The notes: generated from the sequence alone by a model not told the origin. Shown: positions 43,444-52,780, numbered from the stretch's first letter. The stretch is DNA of 64,000 bases from Hyphomonadaceae bacterium UBA1933 (GCA_002337085.1 DDFH01000001.1:1-64000), one strand, 5' to 3'. Numbers and translations are program-made.

Positions 43444-44178
43444 TTAATCCATCCACAGACCACCATTGATATCTATAATCTCACCAGTAATAAATTTGGC
43501 TTTATCTGAGCATAAGAAATAAGCTGCTTCGGCAATGTCTTGGGCATTACCCATCCTGCCCAATGGTATTTGGTTGATTAATGATTGTGGGAAATTAGTT
43601 GTCATTTGGCTAGCGATTGGTCCGGGGGCAATTGCATTCACGCGCACACCAAAACTCGCCATTTCCTTGGCGAGGTAAAGTGTTAGTGAATGAACCCCTG
43701 CCTTTGATGCACCATATGCCGCATTTGCTGCTTTTGCCTGCTCATCGGCATCAAGCCAAGGGCGCGGATTCCCGCCATTTTTCGCCAGCACAGAACCTAT
43801 ATTAATTATAGCACCTGACTTTTGTTCTTTCATTGGCTTTAAAACTGCCTGACACATAACGAATACAGAGCGTAAATTTATATTATGCACCCTGTCCCAT
43901 TCATCAAAGCTGATACTTTCAAATGAACCTAGAGAAGTTATTCCAGCCGCATTTATGAGATAATCTACGCCACCCATTTGTTTGATAATTATATCAATAT
44001 TTTGTTTTAAATTTTCAACATCGGATAAATCTGTTTTAATAAAACGATATTTACTGTTTTCAGGCTCTTTTATATCAATTATCGCAACCTCGGCGCCGTC
44101 ATTTAAAAAACGCGCCGCAATTGCAGAGCCGATTAAACCACTGCCGCCTGAAATCACTACGCGTTTTTTATCTGTCAT
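43444..44178 (-). CDS. Short-chain dehydrogenase/reductase (FabG-like)
   Basis: This 244-residue classical SDR has the cofactor motif SGGSGLIGSAIA near the N-terminus, an acidic residue after beta-2 (IIDIKEP) suggesting NAD(H) preference, NAAG at about 80, the catalytic Ser in INIGSVLA, and YGASK with Tyr and Lys. It has the usual C-terminal FITGEIIDINGG. It oxidises or reduces a hydroxyl/keto group. As the last gene of the operon with flavoprotein, C-C lyase and isochorismatase-like genes, it probably handles a ring alcohol or ketone. The precise substrate is unknown. Confidence 0.86.
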   Translation of the reverse strand: MTDKKRVVISGGSGLIGSAIAARFLNDGAEVAIIDIKEPENSKYRFIKTDLSDVENLKQNIDIIIKQMGGVDYLINAAGITSLGSFESISFDEWDRVHNINLRSVFVMCQAVLKPMKEQKSGAIINIGSVLAKNGGNPRPWLDADEQAKAANAAYGASKAGVHSLTLYLAKEMASFGVRVNAIAPGPIASQMTTNFPQSLINQIPLGRMGNAQDIAEAAYFLCSDKAKFITGEIIDINGGLWMD

Positions 44179-44195
44179 CTTTGCCCAATCATAAT

Positions 44196-45632
44196 TTATT
44201 GTTTCACACCTAATGCATGGAGTGCAGCCAAGCGACCAAAAACCGCGCCCCGCAAAACTGATGTTGAGCCTGTATAAGTACGATAATAAATGCCCATAGT
44301 TTCACCCGCAGCATAAAGACCAACAATTGGGTCGCCATCATTATCAAGAACACGGGCATTTCTATCAACTTTTAGTCCGCCAAAAGTGAAAACATTTGCC
44401 GAAATCACAGGCCATGCACGATATGGGGCTTTATCAACTGGTCGCGCCCAATTTGATTTAGGTGGAATTAAGCCTTGTGTAGCCAAGCCATCCTTTTCTA
44501 GCGGTTTGAACTCCCCATAAACACAAGAAGCATTATAATCATTTATAGTTTTATCAAGCGCCAAATAAGGAATTTTCAACTCTTGCGCTAATTCTTTCAA
44601 ACTATCGGCAATTATTGGCGGCTGATCGGTGCGGCTACCTTTTTGCCAATTAGGAACATCATCAAGTTTAGCATCGGTTATAAAATAAGCGATACCATCT
44701 CTTTGCTCATATATTCTGCGGGTTACCGATTCATAATGGGCATCAACTGTCCCTGGTGCTTCATCGGTAAAGCGATTGCCTTCTTTATTTACTAAAACCC
44801 CATAAGGAAATGTAAAAATAGCGGGCTCTGCAATACCAGAGCGTGGGTCAATTGGTTCTGCATGAAAGCTGGAAAATTCGCCATTGGTTGCCGCACCAAT
44901 TTTAATTGCCATGTCAATACCTTCACCCTTATTATAATGCCCACCACGAGCAACTGGACGAAGATTTATTGCACGTGGCCCAACATAACGCGCCATCATT
45001 TCTGGGCTACCCTCAAAACCACCGCACGCCAAAATTACCGCATCGGCAATTATATTATCCGTTTTTCCATCACGCGATTTAACCGACAATCCTTCGACAT
45101 TACCATCATTGACAATCAAAGATTTTGCCGTGGTTTCAAACTGAAAATTAACCCCGGCTTTCTTGCACTCATCGGTCAAAGTATCAACAAATGCCAGACC
45201 GCCACCAACAGGTAAAAGACGCGTAGTCGTTGTGGTGATGAAGGCAGTCGGAAGAAAATCAAACTTCATCCCCGCTTTTTCAAGCCATCTAAGTGTAATG
45301 CCTGCATTTTCAGAAAATGAATAAAGTAGCTCAGCATCAAGCATTGATTGGCTTTTTGCAAGACTTGACCAATTTTCATAATCGCGCACAGTTTCACGCT
45401 CTATTGATGGGTCTGTATAGCCGCCCGCATTTTCCATAAAATGTTCAACAAAATCATCTGCGACTTCGTCGATATTTTTCATGCGCAAATAGGCTTCAGT
45501 GTAACGAGTATTACCGCCATGCTCGCCTTCTTGGGCACGTTCAATAATTGTAACAGATGCGCCATTTTGTGCCGCTGCCAAGGCGGCACTTAACCCTGCG
45601 ATTCCGCTTCCTACCACTATTATTTTTTTCAT
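44196..45632 (-). CDS. FAD-dependent dehydrogenase, fumarate reductase/tricarballylate dehydrogenase-like (1)
   Basis: This 478-residue flavoprotein has the dinucleotide fold VVGSGIAGLSAALAAAQNG and a GGNTRYTEAY segment as in TcuA-like enzymes. The C-terminus carries GGLKVDRNARVLD, GLYAAGETMG and YTGSTSVLRGAVFGRLAA. The family introduces or removes a double bond next to a carbonyl or carboxyl group. No flavocytochrome haem domain or signal peptide is present, so it is cytoplasmic. It starts one base after the lyase gene's stop in the direction of transcription. It is one of three such flavoproteins in this island, and the specific step is not known. Confidence 0.8.
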   Translation of the reverse strand: MKKIIVVGSGIAGLSAALAAAQNGASVTIIERAQEGEHGGNTRYTEAYLRMKNIDEVADDFVEHFMENAGGYTDPSIERETVRDYENWSSLAKSQSMLDAELLYSFSENAGITLRWLEKAGMKFDFLPTAFITTTTTRLLPVGGGLAFVDTLTDECKKAGVNFQFETTAKSLIVNDGNVEGLSVKSRDGKTDNIIADAVILACGGFEGSPEMMARYVGPRAINLRPVARGGHYNKGEGIDMAIKIGAATNGEFSSFHAEPIDPRSGIAEPAIFTFPYGVLVNKEGNRFTDEAPGTVDAHYESVTRRIYEQRDGIAYFITDAKLDDVPNWQKGSRTDQPPIIADSLKELAQELKIPYLALDKTINDYNASCVYGEFKPLEKDGLATQGLIPPKSNWARPVDKAPYRAWPVISANVFTFGGLKVDRNARVLDNDGDPIVGLYAAGETMGIYYRTYTGSTSVLRGAVFGRLAALHALGVKQ

Positions 45633-45633
45633 T

Positions 45634-46500
45634 TTATAACTCTTTGTATTTTAATTCTAAGTCATCCCAGAAGTATTTAGCAACAGAATTTTGACGTTCT
45701 TCAAAAGATGCTAATTTATAAGCAACATTTTCAAGTCCACCATCTTTTTTTAATGCACCCAAAACTTCATGCGATGATTTAACCGCCGCTTGTAATGCCG
45801 CATTGGCATATAAAACAATTGAAAACCCCATTTGTTCAAGTTCATCTTGTTTTAAAGGTGGGGTTTTGCCGCCAAAAACTATATTGGCGATTTGGGGAAC
45901 TTTTAGTGCGGCAATCATATTCATTTGTTTTTTGTCACGTGGTGCTTCGACAAATGTCATATCTGCACCGGCTTCTATATATGCTTGTGCACGCTCAAGC
46001 GCAGCATTAATGCCATCAGACGCCAATGCATCAGTACGAGCGATTAATATTGTGTCACTTTTACGCTGCGCATCTTTGGCGGCATGAATTTTTGCAATCA
46101 TTTCAGACATTGGAACAACACTTTTTCCATTAAAATGACCGCATCGTTTTGGAAACTCTTGATCTTCAATCTGAATGGCGCTTGCCCCCGCTTTCTCAAG
46201 CAACCTTATGGCTCGCCATGTATTCACCGCATTACCAAAACCAGTATCAGCATCAACAATCAGCGGGATATTCACCGCATCACTAATCCGCGCCACTGAA
46301 TTTTCTATTTCCGATAAAGTGGTTAGCCCAATATCGGGCGCCCCAAGAGACATATTGGCAATCCCCGCACCTGTCACATAGCAACATTCATAATCCAAAT
46401 CCTCGATGATACGGGCAAAAAGAGCATTTGCAGCACCAGGGGCAAGAACGGCACGTTTGGCATCAATAATCTGCCGTAATTTTTTTGATTTTTCACCCAT
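45634..46500 (-). CDS. Isocitrate lyase/PEP-mutase family C-C lyase (dimethylmalate or methylisocitrate lyase-like)
   Basis: This 288-residue TIM-barrel enzyme has the metal-binding D83-x-D85 (IVDADTGFGN), IEDQEFPKRCGH with the lyase-type catalytic K118-R119-C120-G121-H122, and a later TFVEAP motif. The KRCGH loop marks it as a C-C bond lyase or oxaloacetate-type hydrolase rather than a phosphonate-forming PEP mutase. It could split a 2-hydroxy-dicarboxylate formed late in degradation. It lies between an isochorismatase-like gene and a flavoprotein gene with gaps of only a few bases, so the operon is tight. Confidence 0.82.
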   Translation of the reverse strand: MGEKSKKLRQIIDAKRAVLAPGAANALFARIIEDLDYECCYVTGAGIANMSLGAPDIGLTTLSEIENSVARISDAVNIPLIVDADTGFGNAVNTWRAIRLLEKAGASAIQIEDQEFPKRCGHFNGKSVVPMSEMIAKIHAAKDAQRKSDTILIARTDALASDGINAALERAQAYIEAGADMTFVEAPRDKKQMNMIAALKVPQIANIVFGGKTPPLKQDELEQMGFSIVLYANAALQAAVKSSHEVLGALKKDGGLENVAYKLASFEERQNSVAKYFWDDLELKYKEL

Positions 46501-46503
46501 ATC

Positions 46504-47097
46504 CTACCCTTTTGCAATTTCGCTTTTGAATTGATCCAAAGTGATAACAGAGCCAAAAACAGGAATAATATTATCAATAGAAAACTTGTGCCATTCAGGG
46601 TTTGGGGCGGCACATAATTCACGAATTACCACCGGAGCAAAGCCTGCATCATCAGCAAAGCGTACAGTGGATTCAACAACCAAATTAGTTGCCACACCAC
46701 CAAGATATAATTTTTTAATTCCTCGTTGCATCAGCCATGTCATTAAACCTGTATTAAAGAATGGGTTAACCGCCTGCTTAGTGATTATTAAATCATTTTC
46801 TTGAGGCGCAATAATTTCAGGAAATTCGCAGCCCCATTCACCTGCAATGGCTGCTTTGTTTGTTTTTAAGCCGTTAATTCGCGGTGCAACACTTAGGCAA
46901 TCTGAATAATCTGCACGCCACCCCAAGCGAACGTAAATCACTTCAATATCAGCAACACGAGAAGCAGCAATTGCAGAGGCGGCATTTTCCAATATATTAT
47001 TTTCAGCCACAATTGCCGCCAAACCATGTGCGCCAACTTTTCCATTCTTATCAACCATTTCATTTTGCAAATCTAAAATTAATAATGCGGATTTCAT
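46504..47097 (-). CDS. Isochorismatase-fold hydrolase lacking the catalytic Cys
   Basis: This 197-residue protein of the isochorismatase superfamily has D9 (LILDLQNE) and K107 (IITKQAV) of the usual Asp-Lys-Cys triad. The position of the nucleophilic Cys in the GVATNxCVEST motif is V140 (GVATNLVVEST). Amidohydrolases of this fold need that Cys; true isochorismatases such as PhzD act on a vinyl ether without it, so this enzyme may be a vinyl-ether hydrolase or have lost amidase activity. It is the first gene of the leftward operon, and a candidate GntR operator lies 44-59 bases before its start. ATG 47097 has GGAG six bases upstream; ATG 47109 would overlap it. Confidence 0.8.
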   Translation of the reverse strand: MKSALLILDLQNEMVDKNGKVGAHGLAAIVAENNILENAASAIAASRVADIEVIYVRLGWRADYSDCLSVAPRINGLKTNKAAIAGEWGCEFPEIIAPQENDLIITKQAVNPFFNTGLMTWLMQRGIKKLYLGGVATNLVVESTVRFADDAGFAPVVIRELCAAPNPEWHKFSIDNIIPVFGSVITLDQFKSEIAKG

Positions 47098-47140
47098 TTT
47101 TATCTCCATTAATATTTAACTGCGGACCAATCACCAATTA

Positions 47141-47156
47141 GAAGTGTCGACAGTTT
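47141..47156. promoter_or_regulatory. Candidate GntR operator, copy 1
   Basis: GAAGTGTCGACAGTTT matches 13 of 16 bases of the palindrome at 50268-50283, with TGTCGACA at its centre. It lies between the divergent isochorismatase-like operon and the GntR gene, as expected for a self-regulating GntR protein. Confidence 0.7.
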
Positions 47157-47213
47157 TCTTTTTGGTTGAATTTGTGTATTAACCTTATGGTTTAGAAACT
47201 TCAGGACAAAATT

Positions 47214-47888
47214 ATGGATATTCAGCCGATAGAAGCTAAGTCGTTGGTGGACGTAATCACCAAAGAAATTGAAACCGCAATTTTCAACGGCACGCTTGAA
47301 CCTGGCGCAAAAGTTTCGGAACAAGGCCTTGCTCGCCAATTGGGCGTCAGTCGTGGTCCATTGCGGGAAGCACTCCGCAGGCTTGAAGGTCGTAAACTGA
47401 TTGAACGCACTACAAATATTGGCGCAAGAGTTGCTAAATTGTCGGTTGACGATTTGGAAAATCTTTTGGTTATAAGAGAAGCTCTTGAAGGAATGGCCGC
47501 ACGTCTTGCCGCCCAGAATATGACCGAAAAAGAAAGAGAGACCCTTACAGCACTCATCACCGCCCATGGTGAGCAGGAAAGTGTGCGTTCTGGTACTGGC
47601 TACCTTCAAGAACAACCTGATTTTGATTTTCATTTCTTTATCATCCGTGCTGCAAAAAACGAACGGCTTGAAGCCATGTTATGTGGTGAGCTTTATGATT
47701 TACTTCGTGCCTATCGATACAAATCATCGACCTTGGATGGGCGTGCGCGTAACGCATTTGCCGAGCATGAAGCAATTGTTAAAGCCCTTATAGAGAGTGA
47801 TGCAGACGCCGCCGAGGCTGCAATGCGTCTGCATCTAAGTACCGCACGGCAACACATTGTTTCACAAATGCGTGCCGAACGAATTTAG
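47214..47888 (+). CDS. GntR-family regulator (FadR/VanR FCD type)
   Basis: This 224-residue protein has an N-terminal winged helix (IETAIFNGTLEPGAKVSEQG, then LARQLGVSRGPLREALRRLE) and an all-helical FCD effector domain with the metal-binding pattern: D in EQPDFDFHFFI and His in FAEHEAIVKAL and LHLSTARQH. It probably controls the divergent leftward operon and the TonB receptor gene that converges on it, through the palindromes at 47141 and 50268. FCD effectors are usually small carboxylic acids, which fits a ring-degradation pathway. Confidence 0.87.
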   Translation: MDIQPIEAKSLVDVITKEIETAIFNGTLEPGAKVSEQGLARQLGVSRGPLREALRRLEGRKLIERTTNIGARVAKLSVDDLENLLVIREALEGMAARLAAQNMTEKERETLTALITAHGEQESVRSGTGYLQEQPDFDFHFFIIRAAKNERLEAMLCGELYDLLRAYRYKSSTLDGRARNAFAEHEAIVKALIESDADAAEAAMRLHLSTARQHIVSQMRAERI

Positions 47889-47889
47889 G

Positions 47890-50190
47890 TTATTTTCTTA
47901 TGCTTAGGCTGATGCCATAAGTTGCTGGCATGCCTGCAAAACGCGCCGTAATGTCCGCTAATTTATAGGCATTAGTCCAATAATATTCATCGGTTACGTT
48001 ACGCCCCCATAAAGTTACACGCCAACTATCATCAGATGCTGCAAACCCCGCTCTTAAATCCAATAGTGAATAGCCATCAATTTGCAGGATTGGATTATTG
48101 CCCAATGCAGCATTAGTTTTTGTCCTTGCAGATAAATTTGCACCTACAAAAGCATTGATATTTTCCTTAACGGCAAATTCATAATCTGCCGCAAGAGAAT
48201 ATTGCCATTTGGGTGTGTTAGGGAATGTTTCGCCATTGAAATTCTTAACAGCGCCATATGGGTCAAAATTAGAAAAATCACCAATTTCGCTGTCAACATA
48301 AGTGACACCGGCATTTATGTTCAACCCAGAAATAGGACGCGCAGTTAATTGCAATTCCGCACCCTGTACGGTTGATTTAGGAATATTAACAAGCCTATTA
48401 AGTGGCCCAAAAATATCCGGGGTCAACACAACAGAACCCAAAACTTGCTTATCTTTATAATCATAATAAAAAAGCGCACCATTAAGCTGTAACTTGCGGC
48501 CTAATAATGAAGTTTTGAAACCAGCTTCATATGCGGTTAGCTCTTCCTGCGTCACAGGGGTATATTGCGCATAAGAAGTTGCGGGTAACAACGGAAATGC
48601 ACCTGCTTTGTATCCACGGCTAATATTTGCATATAAAAGCGAACTAGCATTAGGCTTGTAATCAAGCCCGATACGCCATGAAATGTTATCTTCTTCTAGC
48701 GAATCCGACGTTGCCTCAGGCACTAAGTTTGCATTTAGCTGTGAACACTGACCAGTTATGAAGTTTGCCGGATTTGGGGCACCAAGAATAATGCCAAGGC
48801 CAACCCCAAGGCTTTTATTTGCCGAATCACCCGTACAGCCAACAAAATCATCCTTTGTTTTGGTATAACGCAAACCAGCATGAGTAGTAAGGTTTTCAGT
48901 TATATTATAATCAACATTCGCAAAAGCACCAATATTATTGAAATGCTGTTGCGATGAAACAGGCGTCCAATCAGGTGTTGGTATTCCAAAAATTAAATTA
49001 AAAAATCTAAAACCCGACGCATCTGATGAATTTAAGGTTTGGGTTTCATTTACCTTATTATCCTCATAATTTACACCGACAATCCAACGATTATCATTTC
49101 CAAAACTACCAGAAAAACGCAATTCTTGGAAAAATGCTTTAACGTCACCAATCCCTTTGGTATCATCAATCGCAAGCGCAGTTGCATCTGGATCAACCAA
49201 ATCATCTTGCTCATAATGCGAATAAGAAGTTAGAGAAGTAAGTGTGACATCATTGGCGAATTTATAATCAAATCGTGCAATCCCTTGAATTTGTTTATCA
49301 TCACGTGACGGATTAAAACCAGGCGTCCAATCTGCCTTTCTGGCATCGCTGCCAACGATTGGCAAAGTCGCCAAACGACTATCAACAAAAGCCGGAATAA
49401 GTGGATTTACTTGAATTAATTGTGCCGCTTGTGAATCCGATTTATCAACAAAGCCATTTAACGCAAATTTACCACTAAATTTATCGTTGAAATCTGTATC
49501 AATTGAAATGCGATATTGGGTGAAATCTCGCTTCCCCAAAGAATCGTTTCGCGTTGTGCTTTGCTGCCATGTATCGCTACCTTCATGGCGCAATGTTGCG
49601 CGTGCTCTTATTTTTTCGCTTAATGAACCTGAAACATAGCCACCAATTTCATAAGAACCGAATGAGCCAGCACTTAAATCAAGGCCAACAGAGGTTTCAC
49701 TGGTCGGTTGTGCAGAAATATAACTAACTGCGCCGCCAGTAGAATTTGAACCGAATAACAAACCTTGTGGTCCCTTTAGAACTTCTACACGCGCCAAATC
49801 AAAACCTGCACCACGGCTCATAGATGCAAATGGTAAAGGCACTTCATTTTGGTAAACTGTTACTGCCGGCGTAGAGCCCACCGCATAATCATAAAAGCCT
49901 ACGCCACGGATTGAATAGACAGGCGCACTATATGCAGACGGCGTATATACAAAACCGGTAACAACCTTTGACAAATCATTGGCACTTTTTACGCCAGCAT
50001 TACTAAGATTATCACCGCTTACAGCTGCGATTGACATTGCAACTTTGTTTACTGATTCACTTCGTTTTGTAGCAGTTACAACTACGACATCGCCTTGATT
50101 CTCCGGCTTATTATCTTCCGCCATTGCATAAGTACTTAATGCTAAGGCGGAGCATGTTGTCAAAAGCCCTGCAATATAGCCAATTTTCAT
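47890..50190 (-). CDS. TonB-dependent receptor of the GntR-linked catabolic island
   Basis: This 766-residue outer-membrane receptor has a signal peptide (ending AMA-E), a TonB-box-like DVVVVTATKRSES stretch, a plug (VYSIRGVGFYDYAVG, VEVLKGPQGLLFGSNSTGG) and a barrel ending in YGISLSIRK. ATG 50190 has GGAGAG just upstream; an in-frame start at 50277 would add 29 residues ahead of the signal. Its stop lies one base from the GntR stop, and a GntR-type palindrome lies about 78 bases before the start, so expression is probably tied to the island. It likely imports the ring compound or a conjugate. Confidence 0.9.
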   Translation of the reverse strand: MKIGYIAGLLTTCSALALSTYAMAEDNKPENQGDVVVVTATKRSESVNKVAMSIAAVSGDNLSNAGVKSANDLSKVVTGFVYTPSAYSAPVYSIRGVGFYDYAVGSTPAVTVYQNEVPLPFASMSRGAGFDLARVEVLKGPQGLLFGSNSTGGAVSYISAQPTSETSVGLDLSAGSFGSYEIGGYVSGSLSEKIRARATLRHEGSDTWQQSTTRNDSLGKRDFTQYRISIDTDFNDKFSGKFALNGFVDKSDSQAAQLIQVNPLIPAFVDSRLATLPIVGSDARKADWTPGFNPSRDDKQIQGIARFDYKFANDVTLTSLTSYSHYEQDDLVDPDATALAIDDTKGIGDVKAFFQELRFSGSFGNDNRWIVGVNYEDNKVNETQTLNSSDASGFRFFNLIFGIPTPDWTPVSSQQHFNNIGAFANVDYNITENLTTHAGLRYTKTKDDFVGCTGDSANKSLGVGLGIILGAPNPANFITGQCSQLNANLVPEATSDSLEEDNISWRIGLDYKPNASSLLYANISRGYKAGAFPLLPATSYAQYTPVTQEELTAYEAGFKTSLLGRKLQLNGALFYYDYKDKQVLGSVVLTPDIFGPLNRLVNIPKSTVQGAELQLTARPISGLNINAGVTYVDSEIGDFSNFDPYGAVKNFNGETFPNTPKWQYSLAADYEFAVKENINAFVGANLSARTKTNAALGNNPILQIDGYSLLDLRAGFAASDDSWRVTLWGRNVTDEYYWTNAYKLADITARFAGMPATYGISLSIRK

Positions 50191-50267
50191 TCTTCTCTCC
50201 CTGATATTTAGACTTAGTTTTTTATTTTTGATTTGACTGTTGGGAGAGTAAATAAATTTAAAACTGT

Positions 50268-50283
50268 AAACTGTCAACAGTTT
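50268..50283. promoter_or_regulatory. Candidate GntR operator, copy 2
   Basis: AAACTGTCAACAGTTT is a palindrome with 7-base perfect arms and a two-base centre. It lies upstream of the TonB receptor gene and about 110 bases before the divergent flavoprotein gene at 50393, so it could control both. The related site is at 47141-47156. Confidence 0.75.
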
Positions 50284-50392
50284 CTTGTTGACTTTAGTAC
50301 AAAATAATAATTAATCGGAAAATATTAATGGTGTTTTCAAAATCAAAACCCCCGAATTAAATTTTATAAAACCTCTTAAGAGAACTAATAAT

Positions 50393-51856
50393 ATGGCTAA
50401 AAACATTGTAATAGTTGGCGCAGGAAACGCGGCATTATGCGCCGCAATAGCCGCCGCATCAAAAGGTGCAAATGTGACTGTTCTTGAGCGCGCACCAAAA
50501 GCCGAAAGGGGTGGAAATTCTGCATATACTGGCGGTGCGTTTAGGGTTGCCTATAATGGTGCTGAAGACATTAAAACATTAATCCCAGACCTTAGTTCAC
50601 AAGAAGTTGAAAATTCCGACTTTGGAAAATATGACGAAGAACAGTTCTTTGATGATCTTTGCTCGATGTCTGGTTATCGTGCCGATATGAATTTAATTGA
50701 AATTTTGGTTTCGAAAAGTTTTGAAACTTTGCTGTGGATGCGCAATCAAGGAGTTCGCTTTATGCCATCCTTTGGGCGACAATCATTTAAAGTGAATGGC
50801 AAAAATATATTTTGGGGCGGCCTAACTGTTGAAGCTGCTGGCGGTGGATTAGGATTGGTGAATAGCCTATTTAAAAGATGCGAAAATTTAGGCGTAAAAA
50901 TACTATATGATTGCAAAGTTATTGAAATAATTGGCAATCATTTTGCCACCAAAGGCGTAATATATGAAACCCCTGAAGGCGCTGAAACAATTCTTGCAGA
51001 CGCCATTATTCTTGCCTCTGGGGGATTTCATGCCAACACCGAATGGCGCACTCGTTATTTGGGCAAAGGGTGGGACATGGCAAGAGTTCGTGGTTCGCGG
51101 TTCAATACAGGCAATGTCATTGAAGCAGCATTAAAGATTGGCGCACGTGCACATGGCAATTATTCAGGATGTCATAGTGTTTTTTTTGATGATGGTGCGG
51201 AAAAGTTTGGAAACCTTAATAACCTTAATCAACAAAAAAATTATTTCACACTTGGAATAGTTGTAAATCTGAATGGTGAAAGATTTTTTGATGAAGGAAA
51301 AGATTTCCGTAATTACACTTATTCCAAAATGGGTGCAGAAATTTTGAAACAACCTGGGGCATTGGGGTGGCAAATATTTGACGCTAAAACAATAAATCTA
51401 TTACCCGATGAATACCGCACACCACGCGCAGCAAAATTTGAAGCCCCTACTTTGGAGGCCTTAAGCGCACGCCTTGATGGCATTAATCAAGAACAATTTT
51501 TAAAGACCGTCAGCGAATTTAATGATGCGGTTGATAATGATATAAACTTCAACCCAGCGATAAAAGATAGTAAATCAACACGCGGACTTGGCATTAACAA
51601 AAGCAATTGGGCCAATAAAATTGATACAGGCCCATTCACAGCCTTTCAAGTAACCTGTGGCATTACCCTTACTTATGGCGGCTTAATGATTGATGATAAT
51701 GCACGCGTTATTAATGATGAGGGTTTTGCCATTAATGGCCTTTATGCCACCGGCGAATTGGTTGGGGGTCTATATTATGACCGCTATCCTGGCGGTTCTG
51801 GCCTTATGAGCGGTTCAGTATTTGGTAAAATAGCTGGCGAAAGTGCCGCCAACTAA
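50393..51856 (+). CDS. FAD-dependent dehydrogenase, fumarate reductase/ketosteroid dehydrogenase-like (2)
   Basis: This 487-residue flavoprotein has the dinucleotide-binding VIVGAGNAALCAAIAAASKGA, the GGNSAYTGGAFR block, and a C-terminus with GGLMIDDNARVI, GLYATGELVGGLYYDRYPGG and SGLMSGSVFGKIAGE. The YPGGSG stretch resembles the substrate-binding end of 3-ketosteroid 1-dehydrogenases and TcuA proteins. It is cytoplasmic, with no signal. It is divergent from the receptor gene across a GntR-type palindrome and overlaps the end of the LysR gene by four bases. It probably desaturates a ring or side chain. Confidence 0.82.
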   Translation: MAKNIVIVGAGNAALCAAIAAASKGANVTVLERAPKAERGGNSAYTGGAFRVAYNGAEDIKTLIPDLSSQEVENSDFGKYDEEQFFDDLCSMSGYRADMNLIEILVSKSFETLLWMRNQGVRFMPSFGRQSFKVNGKNIFWGGLTVEAAGGGLGLVNSLFKRCENLGVKILYDCKVIEIIGNHFATKGVIYETPEGAETILADAIILASGGFHANTEWRTRYLGKGWDMARVRGSRFNTGNVIEAALKIGARAHGNYSGCHSVFFDDGAEKFGNLNNLNQQKNYFTLGIVVNLNGERFFDEGKDFRNYTYSKMGAEILKQPGALGWQIFDAKTINLLPDEYRTPRAAKFEAPTLEALSARLDGINQEQFLKTVSEFNDAVDNDINFNPAIKDSKSTRGLGINKSNWANKIDTGPFTAFQVTCGITLTYGGLMIDDNARVINDEGFAINGLYATGELVGGLYYDRYPGGSGLMSGSVFGKIAGESAAN

Positions 51857-52764
51857 ACAACCCAATCACTTGTAATCCTTTTTACCGCATCAATCAGCCA
51901 ATTTAGCGCTGGATCCTGCATTGGTGCAGGTTTCCAATATGCTACAATATGCAAATCAGGAACTGGTAAAGGCGGAATTATATATTTTAAATTCCATTGC
52001 CCCGTTAACATCATAGCAAGACGCTTTGGAATTATTGCCACCGCCTTTGAATTGGCAACGATTCGTGGGAAGGTCAGATAATTTGCCATAGTCAGGCGAT
52101 AATTTGCCTCTGCACCCAAATCATCCCACATCATTGATTCATGGTTAAAGATAACACGCGGGAACGCTGAATAACCAACATGGGGTAAATTCAAAAAATC
52201 ATCCCAATTCATTCCTTCGTGCAAAGTATCATTATCGCTTGCGCCAATACAGACATAAGTATCCGAATAAAGGCTTGCTTTACGAAGCCCCCCTACACGC
52301 AATGCAGCCTCTGGAATAATAAACAAATCAACATCTGGGCGGGTTGAACGGTTGATTGCCTGCGGTTTCATATCAACAAAATCGAAAGAAAGGTTTGGGG
52401 CTTCTTTTTGGGCAATAGTTATTAAATCAGCCCCCAATAAAGCAGTAACATAATCGGCGGTTGCAATGGCAAGACGTCTTTCAACACTTGCCAGTTTACC
52501 TTCAGATTTATCAAGCAATAATCGCGTTCCATTTAATATTGAAATTACATCTGGCATCACCTGCTCTGCCAATGGGGTTGGTGACATTATGTTGCCAGAC
52601 CATATGAAAACTTCGTCATTAAGGCTTTGACGCAAACGGTTTAAAGCCGCACTTACAGTTGATTGCGCCAAATTAAGCGAACGTGCCGCTAATGACACAT
52701 TACGATTAGTCCAAATAGCCTCCATAATCACCAATAGATTAATGTCAAAATCCCGTAACTGCAT
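51853..52764 (-). CDS. LysR-family regulator (NahR/NodD-like) of the ring-cleavage operon
   Basis: This 303-residue LysR-type regulator has the N-terminal FDINLLVIMEAIWTNRNVS and SLNLAQSTVSAALNRLR helix-turn-helix of the NahR/NodD branch, whose members often respond to aromatic compounds. The C-terminal effector domain is complete. It is divergent from the dioxygenase-led operon, and a 21-bp AT-rich palindrome lies between, 17-37 bases before its start. It most likely activates that operon in response to the aromatic substrate or an intermediate. Confidence 0.87.
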   Translation of the reverse strand: MQLRDFDINLLVIMEAIWTNRNVSLAARSLNLAQSTVSAALNRLRQSLNDEVFIWSGNIMSPTPLAEQVMPDVISILNGTRLLLDKSEGKLASVERRLAIATADYVTALLGADLITIAQKEAPNLSFDFVDMKPQAINRSTRPDVDLFIIPEAALRVGGLRKASLYSDTYVCIGASDNDTLHEGMNWDDFLNLPHVGYSAFPRVIFNHESMMWDDLGAEANYRLTMANYLTFPRIVANSKAVAIIPKRLAMMLTGQWNLKYIIPPLPVPDLHIVAYWKPAPMQDPALNWLIDAVKRITSDWVV

Positions 52765-52780
52765 AACTCCCCATCACCTC

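Noticed and set aside
45634..46500. PEP mutase (phosphonate biosynthesis) in the catabolic island
   Set aside because: The fold family includes PEP mutase, but the loop reads KRCGH, the lyase signature, and lacks the EDK-x5-NS motif of mutases. No phosphonopyruvate decarboxylase gene is near.
47109..47633. Minus-strand reading frame over the GntR gene
   Set aside because: It lies antisense to a well-conserved GntR regulator, and its protein has no recognisable features.
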